Positions 1-6,370 of a stretch of 15,656 nucleotides of DNA are shown here, in pieces. The stretch lies in NCBI GenBank assembly GCA_036568625.1, contig DATCSF010000021.1:1-15656 (forward strand). The letters run 5' to 3'. This DNA comes from 66-474 sp036568625. Lineage in GTDB: Bacteria > Pseudomonadota > Gammaproteobacteria > Xanthomonadales > Rhodanobacteraceae. The notes below the pieces were generated by a model. It was not told where the DNA came from. It ran no database searches and saw only the letters and a list, made by a program, of their open reading frames with translations. How positions within the stretch are numbered: position 1 is the first letter of the stretch; each line of letters opens with the position of its first letter. Both the position numbers and the translations under genes were made by a program.

Positions 1-1232
1 GTGACGGGAATGATGTCGCGGCTTTCTGCCGCCAGCGCGAGGTCGCGCCAGTAGCTGTGCAGCACCAGCGAGTCGCCGGCGCGCAGCGACATCTTGCGGA
101 CGTCTTCGCCGCGCGTCACCTCGTCGCCGCGGTTCACCGCCAGTACCGAGATGCCGTAACGCTTGCGCAGGCGCAGCTCGCCGACCTGCTGCTTGATGAA
201 TTTCGATTGCGGCGGAATCACCACTTCGGAAATGCCCGCGCGCGTGGGATTGAACATGTCGGCCAGGGCCTGGATGCGGTTGCCGGGGCGGCATTGCATG
301 GCCTGCGCAAATTCGTTGACCTCGGGCCGCGAGCCCAGCACGCCCAGCACCGTGCCCACCCAGATCATCTGGTCGGAAGGCGGCGCAAGGCGCGATTCGT
401 TGCCGTTCTTGATCGCGAGGATCAACGGGGCGTTTTCCAGCGTTTCCGCCTCGCCGATGCTCATGCCGACCAGTGGGCTGTCGGCCGTGACCGTGAGTTC
501 GATGACCTCGCCTTCGATGCCGTAGGTATCGGCGAAGTAGCTTTCGGTGCGACCGGGCGTGACCTTGGGCCGCTCCTCGCGGTCGTCCGGCATCACGCGG
601 CGGGTGAAGAATGCGAAATAGCCGATGCCCACCAGCAGCAGCGGAATGCCGATCGGCGTGATCGAGAACAGCGAGAACGGAGCGATGGTCTGTGCGCCCG
701 GCGGCAGGTTGCGGTTGGCGCTGGCGATCAGGTCGTTCAACAGGATCAGCGGCGAATTCGAGATCAGCGTCATGCTGGTGCCGGCGAGAATGCAGCACGC
801 CATCGGCAGCAGCAGGCGCTTCAGCGGCACGCCCGTGCGCGCGGAAATGCGGCTGGCCACCGGCAGGAACAGCGCGGCCAGGGCCTGGCTCTGGATGATC
901 GACGACAGGCTTCCGACCGTTGCATTGAGCAACAGCGAGACACGACTTTCGATGCCGCCCGAAAGCCGCAGGATGAAGGATGCCGCGCGATTCAGCACGC
1001 CGGTGCGATCCAGCCCCGCGCCCATGATCATGATGCCGATCAGGGACAGCACCGCGTTGGATGCGAAGCCGTCGAACAACTGGGTCACCGGCATCAGCCC
1101 GGTGATGCCGATCACCACGATCACCAGCAGCGCCACGATGTCGGCGCGCACCCACTCAAGGATCAACATGATCACCGTGAAGCAGACCAACCCGAGCACC
1201 AGCATCATGTCGGGGGTGAGGGTCAGCTCCAT
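1..1232 (-). CDS. SLC13/DASS-family permease with two TrkA-C (RCK_C) domains, 3' end cut by window edge
   Basis: Reading down from an ATG at 1232, 410 codons are open to the left edge, so the C-terminus is missing. The protein starts MELTLTPDMM. It has hydrophobic segments at about residues 9-26, 31-50, 58-74, 98-126, 137-170 and 189-210, with an SNSPLI stretch near 158-163 where divalent-anion/Na+ symporters carry their SNT-like motif. Residues about 239-317 and 334-405 look like two TrkA-C/RCK_C regulatory domains (for example GEVIELTVTADSPLVGMSIG and ISEVVIPPQSKFI). SLC13 proteins with inserted RCK_C domains are usually about 600 residues and resume membrane helices after these domains, so roughly 200 residues probably lie outside. 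Family members are inner-membrane anion transporters for dicarboxylates, sulfate and similar ions; the substrate cannot be told here. No strong Shine-Dalgarno is seen. It lies downstream of trmB on the same strand, 127 bp away. Confidence 0.88.
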   Translation of the reverse strand, partial: MELTLTPDMMLVLGLVCFTVIMLILEWVRADIVALLVIVVIGITGLMPVTQLFDGFASNAVLSLIGIMIMGAGLDRTGVLNRAASFILRLSGGIESRVSLLLNATVGSLSSIIQSQALAALFLPVASRISARTGVPLKRLLLPMACCILAGTSMTLISNSPLILLNDLIASANRNLPPGAQTIAPFSLFSITPIGIPLLLVGIGYFAFFTRRVMPDDREERPKVTPGRTESYFADTYGIEGEVIELTVTADSPLVGMSIGEAETLENAPLILAIKNGNESRLAPPSDQMIWVGTVLGVLGSRPEVNEFAQAMQCRPGNRIQALADMFNPTRAGISEVVIPPQSKFIKQQVGELRLRKRYGISVLAVNRGDEVTRGEDVRKMSLRAGDSLVLHSYWRDLALAAESRDIIPV

Positions 1233-1324
1233 CGGGCCAAAGTCCGGTCAGGGTAAGGTATACAAGGTCAATCTCGAGAGCTTTTCGCTCACCTTCACAT
1301 CGCCATGCTCCCACAACCCCCGCC

Positions 1325-1344
1325 AACGCTTGCAAGCAAGCGTT
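1325..1344. repeat. Perfect short inverted repeat (hairpin) in the trmB-permease gap
   Basis: AACGCTTGC at 1325-1333 and GCAAGCGTT at 1336-1344 are perfect reverse complements separated by AA. It lies just past the trmB stop on the minus strand, beside a second hairpin at 1349-1369. No T-run follows, so it is not a textbook intrinsic terminator, but it may stabilise the trmB mRNA 3' end. Confidence 0.6.
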
Positions 1345-1348
1345 GAGC

Positions 1349-1369
1349 GCCCCCTTGACTCAAGGGGGC
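1349..1369 (-). terminator. GC-rich hairpin at the trmB stop codon, possible weak terminator
   Basis: GCCCCCTTG (1349-1357) pairs with CAAGGGGGC (1361-1369) around a three-base loop, giving a 9-bp stem that overlaps the trmB stop codon (1360-1362). A poly-U tract is missing on the minus strand. It could be a mRNA 3'-end structure or part of a dispersed CCCCCTT/AAGGGGG intergenic element. That the stem exists is certain; that it terminates transcription is a guess. Confidence 0.4.
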
Positions 1370-2088
1370 AGAAGCCGTGGATCGCGTGATGGTGGCACAC
1401 GGTCATACAACAAATCCGTAACCGGATGGCCAAGATCGAGTCCGCGCCGCTCGAAACGCGTTTCGATCCGCCACTCGGGACGCCTGGATTCACCGCTTTC
1501 CCCTTCGCGCATTCGCCAGCCCGGCTGGGCGGCCAGCACTTCCCGCATGTGCGAAGCATACTGGGGCCAGTCGGTGGCGAGGTGCAACAGGCCGCCCGGT
1601 TTCACGCGATCAGTGAGCAATTCCATGAAAGCGGGCTGGATCAATCGCCGCTTGTGGTGGCGCTTCTTGGGCCACGGGTCGGGGAACCAGATGCGTACTT
1701 CGTCCAGCGCGGATGCGGGAATTTCGTGTTGCAACACCTCGACCGCGTCATGATTCCAGAGACGCACATTGCGGATCTCGTGCGCAGCCAGCGCATTCAT
1801 CAGCCGGCCGACGCCAGGCCGGTGCACCTCGATGCCGAGGTAATCGCGCGCCGGATCGTGTGCACCCGCCCATACCAGCGCCTCGCCGTTGCCGAAACCG
1901 ATTTCCAGCACGCGTGGCGCGGTGCGGCCGAACAGCGCGTCGAGGTCGCGCGGCTCGCCGCGGTAAGCGATGCCGAAGCGCGCCCAGTGCTCGGAAAACG
2001 CGCGCTGCTGCGCCGGCGTGATCCTGCCTTCCCTGAGGACGAAACTGCGGATGGTGCGATGATGGTCGGGAGCTTGTGTGTCGGTCAT
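1360..2088 (-). CDS. trmB: tRNA (guanine-N7-)-methyltransferase TrmB
   Basis: This 242-residue protein transfers a methyl group from S-adenosylmethionine to N7 of G46 in the tRNA variable loop. Visible motifs are the SAM-binding loop EIGFGNG (62-68), the family signature FPDPWPKKRHHKRR (135-148), and the C-terminal TRFERRGLDLGH (210-221) that matches the TxFExRGxxxGH tRNA/SAM signature. Length is typical. The start was placed at ATG 2088 (MTDTQAPDHH); the frame stays open 21 codons further up, but that extra segment is translated intergenic repeat (RRFTPPLPKGRG) and is not expected in the family. The Shine-Dalgarno is poor: a GGAGAGG sits about 14-17 bases upstream, inside a hairpin arm. It follows thiG on the same strand. 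Confidence 0.96.
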   Translation of the reverse strand: MTDTQAPDHHRTIRSFVLREGRITPAQQRAFSEHWARFGIAYRGEPRDLDALFGRTAPRVLEIGFGNGEALVWAGAHDPARDYLGIEVHRPGVGRLMNALAAHEIRNVRLWNHDAVEVLQHEIPASALDEVRIWFPDPWPKKRHHKRRLIQPAFMELLTDRVKPGGLLHLATDWPQYASHMREVLAAQPGWRMREGESGESRRPEWRIETRFERRGLDLGHPVTDLLYDRVPPSRDPRLLPP

Positions 2089-2101
2089 CGTGTCGTTTTT
2101 T

Positions 2102-2135
2102 CCTCTCCCCTTCGGGAGAGGGGGCGTGAAACGCC
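2102..2135. repeat. GGGAGAGG-type intergenic hairpin upstream of trmB
   Basis: CCTCTCCC (2102-2109) and GGGAGAGG (2114-2121) form an 8-bp stem with a four-base loop, directly followed by a second small hairpin GGCGT-GAA-ACGCC (2123-2135). CCTCTCCC/GGGAGAGG hairpins are widespread intergenic repeats in Xanthomonadales and other GC-rich proteobacteria. On the minus strand this lies in the untranslated region between thiG and trmB and its outer arm contains the only Shine-Dalgarno-like run before trmB. Confidence 0.65.
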
Positions 2136-2192
2136 GTCTTTGCCTGCGCAAAGCGCCGGCCGAGGGTACGACTTTTGAAGACCCGAACCCTC

Positions 2193-2225
2193 ACTCCCCG
2201 CCCTCTTCCCGGGTGAGAGGGGAGT
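2193..2225. repeat. Second GGGAGAGG-type imperfect inverted repeat at the thiG stop
   Basis: ACTCCCC (2193-2199) pairs with GGGGAGT (2219-2225), with an alternative inner pairing CCTCT/AGAGG (2202-2206 with 2216-2220). The surrounding stretch, CCCTCACTCCCCGCCCTCT and onward, resembles the common CCCTCACCCC...CCCTCTCCC intergenic repeat of Xanthomonadales. It touches the thiG stop codon and, with the hairpin at 2102-2135, brackets most of the thiG-trmB gap. Confidence 0.55.
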
Positions 2226-3037
2226 CAAGCAATCATTCCGTCGACGGGGCTGGATGCCGACGCGTAGCGCTTGCGCGGGATGCGCCCCGCGCGGAAGGCC
2301 GCGCGCCCGGCCTCGATCGCGAACTTCATCGCGTGCGCCATCAACACCGGGTCCTTCGCACGCGCGATCGCGGTGTTCATCAGCACGCCATCGCAGCCGA
2401 GTTCCATCGCCAGCGCGGCGTCGGACGCGGTGCCGACGCCGGCGTCGACGATCACCGGGATTTTTGCGTTCTCGACGATCTCCAGGATCGTGTAGCGGTT
2501 CTGGATGCCGAGCCCCGAGCCGATCGGCGCGGCCAGCGGCATCACCGCGGCGCACCCCATTTCCTCGAAGCGCCGCGCCAGCAGCGGATCGTCGGTGGTG
2601 TAGACCATCACCTCGAAGCCGTCCTTGACCAGCACTTCGGCGGCTTCCAGCGTGGTCACCACATCCGGAAACAAGGTCTTCTGGTCGCCGATCACCTCAA
2701 GCTTTACCAGCGAATGGCCGTCCAGCAATTCGCGCGCGAGCCGGCAGGTGCGCAGAGCTTCCTCCGGGGTGTGGCAGCCGGCGGTGTTGGGCAGCAGGGT
2801 GTAGCGATCGAGCGGCAACGCGTCCAGCAGGTTGGGCTCGTTGGGCTTCTGGCCGAGGTTCATCCGCCGCACCGCGAAGGTGACGAGTTCGGAACCCGCG
2901 GCTTCGGTCGCGCGGCGGGTTTCGTCGAGATCCTTGAATTTGCCCGTGCCGGTCAACAGGCGCGAGCGGAACGTGTGGCCGGCGATGACCAGCGGATCGG
3001 GGATGTCGGGAGAAACGGTTTGCGGCAAGGCGTTCAT
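2225..3037 (-). CDS. thiG: Thiazole synthase ThiG
   Basis: This 270-residue TIM-barrel enzyme builds the thiazole phosphate ring of thiamine from deoxyxylulose 5-phosphate, dehydroglycine and ThiS thiocarboxylate in the cytoplasm. Recognisable are FRSRLLTGTGKF (23-34), the strand with the Schiff-base lysine VKLEVIGD (Lys112), LFPDVVTTLEAAEVL (122-136), the MPLAAPIGSGLGI loop (166-178), VDAGVGTASDAA (197-208) and GVLMNTAIARAKDP (217-230). The start is ATG 3037 (MNALPQTVSP). A longer open frame reaching 3337 was rejected because the extra 100 residues overlap thiS and are low-complexity. The ribosome-binding site is weak. It lies 115 bp downstream of thiS, as expected for a thiS-thiG pair. Confidence 0.97.
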   Translation of the reverse strand: MNALPQTVSPDIPDPLVIAGHTFRSRLLTGTGKFKDLDETRRATEAAGSELVTFAVRRMNLGQKPNEPNLLDALPLDRYTLLPNTAGCHTPEEALRTCRLARELLDGHSLVKLEVIGDQKTLFPDVVTTLEAAEVLVKDGFEVMVYTTDDPLLARRFEEMGCAAVMPLAAPIGSGLGIQNRYTILEIVENAKIPVIVDAGVGTASDAALAMELGCDGVLMNTAIARAKDPVLMAHAMKFAIEAGRAAFRAGRIPRKRYASASSPVDGMIA

Positions 3038-3152
3038 GGTGGCGCGCGTTGAAGATGAAAAGACAAGTCTAGTACGCGCGGCATGGGGTGTCGGATCACT
3101 CGGCGGAGCTCGTCGCCCGCCCGGCATTGTGCAGGGGAGAACGTGCGGCTCC

Positions 3153-3353
3153 TCAGCCGCCGCCGATGGCCTGCACGATCTCGACGCGATCGCCTTCGTA
3201 CAACCGGTGCTCCGCGTGCCGGCTGCGCGGCACGATTTCACGGTTGACTTCAACCGCGACGCGACGTTCGCCGTGGCCGGTTTCGGCGAGCAGCGAGGCG
3301 ACCGTTGTGGTGGCTGCGCATTCGTGCGCGCGGCCATTGAGATGGATTTGCAT
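3153..3353 (-). CDS. thiS: Sulfur carrier protein ThiS
   Basis: This 66-residue beta-grasp (ubiquitin-like) protein carries the sulfur for thiazole formation as a C-terminal thiocarboxylate. It starts MQIHLNGRAHEC and ends EGDRVEIVQAIGGG; the terminal Gly-Gly is the residue pair adenylated by ThiF and then thiolated. The internal VAVEVNREIVPRSRHAEHRL is typical of the family. The length (64-67 residues) is right. The gene starts 164 bp after the end of the upstream minus-strand gene, so it may have its own promoter. No thiamine pyrophosphate riboswitch could be recognised in that gap. Confidence 0.94.
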   Translation of the reverse strand: MQIHLNGRAHECAATTTVASLLAETGHGERRVAVEVNREIVPRSRHAEHRLYEGDRVEIVQAIGGG

Positions 3354-3517
3354 ACGCGAAGTTTAGCGTTCCCGGAAGGCGCCGCGGTGGGGTCACCTTC
3401 TTTCGGAGCGTTGTCGTGAAAGTCGGGCCCGCGGGCTGCCGTTCCGGTTGCGGGAGCGTGAGATGGATTCGTGTGCCCGGCGTTCCCGCCGTGCAGCGAT
3501 CACGGATGGCCGCAAGG

Positions 3518-5944
3518 TCAATTATTGCCGCTGCTTGCAGGGGCCGGGTGCCTCCTGGGTGGTGGCTTGCGTTGTTCGGGCGCGGGCCGGTTGCGCGGCG
3601 GTGGCGCGTTGCGTTGCGGTGCACGCTGCACCGCGCGCTCGCGCATTTGTTGCTGGCGCTGCATGTCCATGGCACGCCTTTGCTGTTGCATTTGCATCGA
3701 ACGTTGCTGTTGCATCGCCTGTTCGCGTTCGCGCTGTTGCGCCTGCATTTGCGTCTGCCGCTGTTGCTGCACCTGTTGCTGGCGGACGCGCTGTTGCATG
3801 GCTTGTTCGCGCTGGCGTTGTTGTAGCTGCACCTGCGTTTGGCGCTGTTGCTGTGCCTGTTGCTCGCGTTGGCGTTGCTGCGCCTGTTCCTGGAACCGGC
3901 GCTGCTGCTGTTGCGATGGCCGTTCGGGCTGGCGTGATTGGACGTCGACCTGTCGCTGTTGCTGTACTGCACGGTTGGGGGTCGACTGCGGCGCGCGCGT
4001 CAGCGGGTTCACCACGGGCAGGCGTCCGGGCGCGGGCGTGCTCCGCTGCGGTTCGCCGGCGGGACGGACCACCGGTGCGCGCGGCAGGGTCGCGCGCTCG
4101 CCGGGATGCGCGAAGCGCGCGCTGGGCAGTTCGCCCGGACGCCGTCCAGGCTGCGCCGATTGGTTGGCTGGGTTTGCCGGGCCGACGCGGCGGACGGAAG
4201 GCTCGCCGCGACGCGGCGCCACAGTGGAACGCACCGGTTGATTGCGCGCTGCTGCTGGCTCCGCCGGGCGCGGCGGCGTCGCGGTATGCCGCGCACCCGC
4301 CACCGTCGGCACCAGTTTTACGCGCTCGCCGGGCAACGCCGCTGCCGGACGCGCCTTGCGCAGGTCGCGCATTTGCGCAGCGGTCAGCGGCTGGCCATGT
4401 TGCCGGGCGATGATTTTTTCGCGGGCAGCGAACTCGACCGGACGCGGCGGCGGCTGGTGCCGCGCAACCACGGGCCGCGCGAATGGCTCGCGGCCCTTGA
4501 GCACCGCGGGACGCGTGGTGGGCCGGCGCAAGCCGATGCTGGCCTTGCCCGGATTAACGCCGGGGCGCAGGGCGACTTCGCTGCGTTCGAGCTGGTTGCG
4601 GCTCAACCTCAACACCGCCGGGTGCACCGGCCGCGCACTGGTGAACACGTTGCGCGGCACCGCGGTCACCGCGCCCGGCATCCGCCGGTACGCGTAATCA
4701 TGTCCGCCGCGCGGCGGCACGCGTCCCGCGCGATAGTCGGTATAGAAGTTGTTGATCACCGTCTGGTTGACGTACACGTTGCGGATGTTGGTGACATTCA
4801 CATTGGTGAAGTAGCGCCGCGAGGCGCGGAACCATGGCACGTACACGTCGCGCGGACCCAGCGGGAACCAGCCCACGGGCCCGCCACCACCGAGGTTGAT
4901 TGAAAGCGAAAAGCCCGAACCGCCGACGAACGCCACCAGCGCCGGTGCGTACACCGGACGTACGCGCACCGGCCCCGGGACCCAGCCCCAGCGATTGCTG
5001 ATGTAAGCCCAGCGACCGTAGTGGAAGGGCGCGAAGCCCCATGGCTGGTCGTCCACCCAAGTCCAGCCCCATGGGTCGATCCAGGCCCAGTGGCCGTAGC
5101 GGTACGGCGCCCAGCCGACCGGCACCGTGGTCGGATACCACACGTTGCCGTATTCGGGCACGGCGTCCCATCGGCCGTATTGATACAGGTCGTCGCCGCC
5201 GATCATGTCGGGCGGGACGTATTGGTCCTGCTGTTGCGCATAGCGCTGGTAATTCGCGTCGCGCGCTTCGCAGAAGCGGTCGAAATCGTCGGGCTGTGGC
5301 AGGCCGGTTTCGTCCACGCCGGCGAGCGTGGAGTCGTTGAAGCGGTATGAGGTGCCCTCGGTCACCTGGCGGCTGACGCCGTTCTCGCCGTACACGATGC
5401 CCGAGCCGCGGAACACGGTGACCATGCTGCCGGTGCCGGACGGGCTGTTGTCGATGCGGTAGACGCCTGGCGCCGAGGCCACGAACGCGACGGTCGGGGT
5501 GTCGACCTCGAAGTTTTCGCCGTTGTCGAGTTGGTGCACGGCAAGGTTAAGCGTGCCTTGCGAAAGTTCGATCTGGACGTTGCCCTGGTCGAGGTTGAGG
5601 AAATCGAAGGCGCTGTCGTTGTCGATGCGGACGGACGCATCGCCGAGTTCCAGCACCGCGCGACCGTCGTCACCGGTCACCAGGCGATCGCCGATCACCA
5701 TCGGGCGGTTGACTTCGATGGAGCCCCAGTCGTTCTCGCCGGCGGGTGCGAACTGTACCTGGCCGGAGAGATAGGCAAGCCGCGCGACGCGCCCCGGCGC
5801 CTGGTCGGCATTGTCGTAGTTCTGGGAGGTGTCGTACGACTGCGAGTCGTCGTATTGCTGGGCTTGCACCGCGGCCGCGCCGAACAGCAGGGCGCAAAGG
5901 CCGCCGCCGATCAGCATGCAGCGCGAAGGACGAAAGCGGGACAT
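3518..5944 (-). CDS. Secreted FecR-domain / DUF6600-like protein with glutamine-rich tail
   Basis: This 808-residue protein begins MSRFRPSRCMLIGGGLC with a signal peptide probably cut after AVQA (near residue 28). Residues about 50-210 form a FecR-like domain (VARLAYLSGQVQF, GDRLVTGDDGRAVLELGDASVRI, TPTVAFVASAPGVYRI). Residues 256-325 hold repeated YGRW/YGHW/WGW units typical of proteins annotated DUF6600 (YRYGHWAWIDPWGWTWVDD, FHYGRWAYISNRWGW). The segment 410-650 is Arg/Pro-rich and probably disordered. Residues 659-775 are strongly glutamine-rich and probably coiled-coil or disordered, including a 28-residue tandem duplication (698-725 and 726-753). The tail ends APASSGNN. ATG 5944 was preferred over one 10 codons upstream because it follows a GGGGG Shine-Dalgarno at the right distance and opens the signal peptide. 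Exported location is inferred; molecular role is unknown. Unlike true FecR regulators it has no sigma-factor partner nearby. Confidence 0.85.
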   Translation of the reverse strand: MSRFRPSRCMLIGGGLCALLFGAAAVQAQQYDDSQSYDTSQNYDNADQAPGRVARLAYLSGQVQFAPAGENDWGSIEVNRPMVIGDRLVTGDDGRAVLELGDASVRIDNDSAFDFLNLDQGNVQIELSQGTLNLAVHQLDNGENFEVDTPTVAFVASAPGVYRIDNSPSGTGSMVTVFRGSGIVYGENGVSRQVTEGTSYRFNDSTLAGVDETGLPQPDDFDRFCEARDANYQRYAQQQDQYVPPDMIGGDDLYQYGRWDAVPEYGNVWYPTTVPVGWAPYRYGHWAWIDPWGWTWVDDQPWGFAPFHYGRWAYISNRWGWVPGPVRVRPVYAPALVAFVGGSGFSLSINLGGGGPVGWFPLGPRDVYVPWFRASRRYFTNVNVTNIRNVYVNQTVINNFYTDYRAGRVPPRGGHDYAYRRMPGAVTAVPRNVFTSARPVHPAVLRLSRNQLERSEVALRPGVNPGKASIGLRRPTTRPAVLKGREPFARPVVARHQPPPRPVEFAAREKIIARQHGQPLTAAQMRDLRKARPAAALPGERVKLVPTVAGARHTATPPRPAEPAAARNQPVRSTVAPRRGEPSVRRVGPANPANQSAQPGRRPGELPSARFAHPGERATLPRAPVVRPAGEPQRSTPAPGRLPVVNPLTRAPQSTPNRAVQQQRQVDVQSRQPERPSQQQQRRFQEQAQQRQREQQAQQQRQTQVQLQQRQREQAMQQRVRQQQVQQQRQTQMQAQQREREQAMQQQRSMQMQQQRRAMDMQRQQQMRERAVQRAPQRNAPPPRNRPAPEQRKPPPRRHPAPASSGNN
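3686..3853 (-). repeat. 84-bp tandem duplication inside the glutamine-rich coding region
   Basis: The protein units QQQRQTQVQLQQRQREQAMQ (codons at 3853 down to 3770) and QQQRQTQMQAQQREREQAMQ (3769 down to 3686) are successive 28-residue copies with few substitutions; the last eight residues of the units differ more. On the plus strand this appears as degenerate CTG/TTG-rich repeats. It is coding, in phase, and could expand or contract by slippage or recombination. Confidence 0.7.
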
Positions 5945-6102
5945 GGGAACCCCCGTGGTGAGTTCGGGCGCCATGGCTATTGTCGGTGCGGCGCCCCTTG
6001 CCCGACGCGGTTATCTCAACCCAGCCGCGCTGAATGCCGGCCTGCTGGAGCCACTATCCAAAGCAAGGCCTAAGAAAGTGTTTAGCCGGCGTTCGAAGGT
6101 CG

Positions 6103-6132
6103 TTGCGTGGCCGATGTGCGCGTCGCTACCAT
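6103..6132 (+). promoter_or_regulatory. Probable sigma70-type promoter of the tRNA-Gly gene
   Basis: TTGCGT (6103-6108) and TACCAT (6127-6132) are separated by 18 bp and lie so that transcription would start near 6139, a few bases before the mature tRNA 5' end at 6146. Each box matches the consensus at four of six positions. It is the only promoter-like pair at a sensible distance from the tRNA. Confidence 0.5.
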
Positions 6133-6145
6133 CCGAGCTTCCGGC

Positions 6146-6216
6146 GCGGGTGTAGCTCAATGGTAGAGCTGTAGCTTCCCAAGCTACTGACGAGGGTTCG
6201 ATTCCCTTCACCCGCT
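6146..6216 (+). tRNA. tRNA-Gly, anticodon CCC
   Basis: The cloverleaf can be folded by eye. The acceptor stem is GCGGGTG (6146-6152) with CACCCGC (6209-6215) and discriminator T6216. The anticodon arm is GTAGC-TTCCCAA-GCTAC, giving anticodon CCC, which reads GGG glycine codons. The T arm is GAGGG-TTCGATT-CCCTT (6192-6208). The 3' CCA is not encoded (TCAG follows). A run of five T lies directly downstream (6220-6224), which may help end the transcript. Confidence 0.95.
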
Positions 6217-6224
6217 CAGTTTTT

Positions 6225-6335
6225 GCGATCGTCCATGATCGCTGCATCCCCAGCGGCTTCGCGATTGGAAAAATCCCGGAACGGCCAACATCGGAACGGC
6301 CTTCCCTGGCCTGACTTTCAACAAAAGCGGCTTCG
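6225..6335 (+). repeat. Dispersed intergenic repeat, copy A
   Basis: This stretch between tRNA-Gly and rimK shares two blocks with 14685-14792. The left block is GCGATCGTCCATGATCGCTGC-type, 18 of 21 bases identical and internally palindromic (GCGATC/GATCGC). The right block begins GAACGGCC, 69 bp from the left block in both copies, with 19 of 22 bases identical and itself containing GGCC-N6-GGCC. The middle is not conserved. Within this copy CGGAACGGCC also occurs twice (6277-6286, 6292-6301). No coding frame is supported here. Confidence 0.7.
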
Positions 6336-6370
6336 AGCGAAACATCTTGAGGCGTTCATAGACTCCCATC

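Noticed and set aside
57..1389. Plus-strand open frames, up to 399 residues, His/Gln/Arg-rich
   Set aside because: They are antisense to the SLC13-type permease, whose minus-strand frame has membrane helices and RCK_C-like domains; the plus-strand translations have no recognisable domain.
2225..3337. 370-residue version of ThiG with a long N-terminal extension
   Set aside because: The extension overlaps thiS in another frame and is low-complexity; the conserved thiazole synthase begins near the ATG at 3037.
3354..3517. Possible thiamine pyrophosphate riboswitch before thiS
   Set aside because: The conserved CUGAGA and ACCUGAU-type core elements were not found on the minus strand in this gap.
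3550..3910. CTG/TTG periodicity that could suggest a CRISPR-like or satellite repeat
   Set aside because: There are no regular spacers; the pattern is explained by in-frame glutamine codons in a real gene.
3448..4903. Plus-strand frames rich in Leu, Cys, Arg or Ala
   Set aside because: They are shadows of the glutamine- and arginine-rich part of the FecR-domain gene on the minus strand; CAG/CAA codons read backwards give CTG/TTG.
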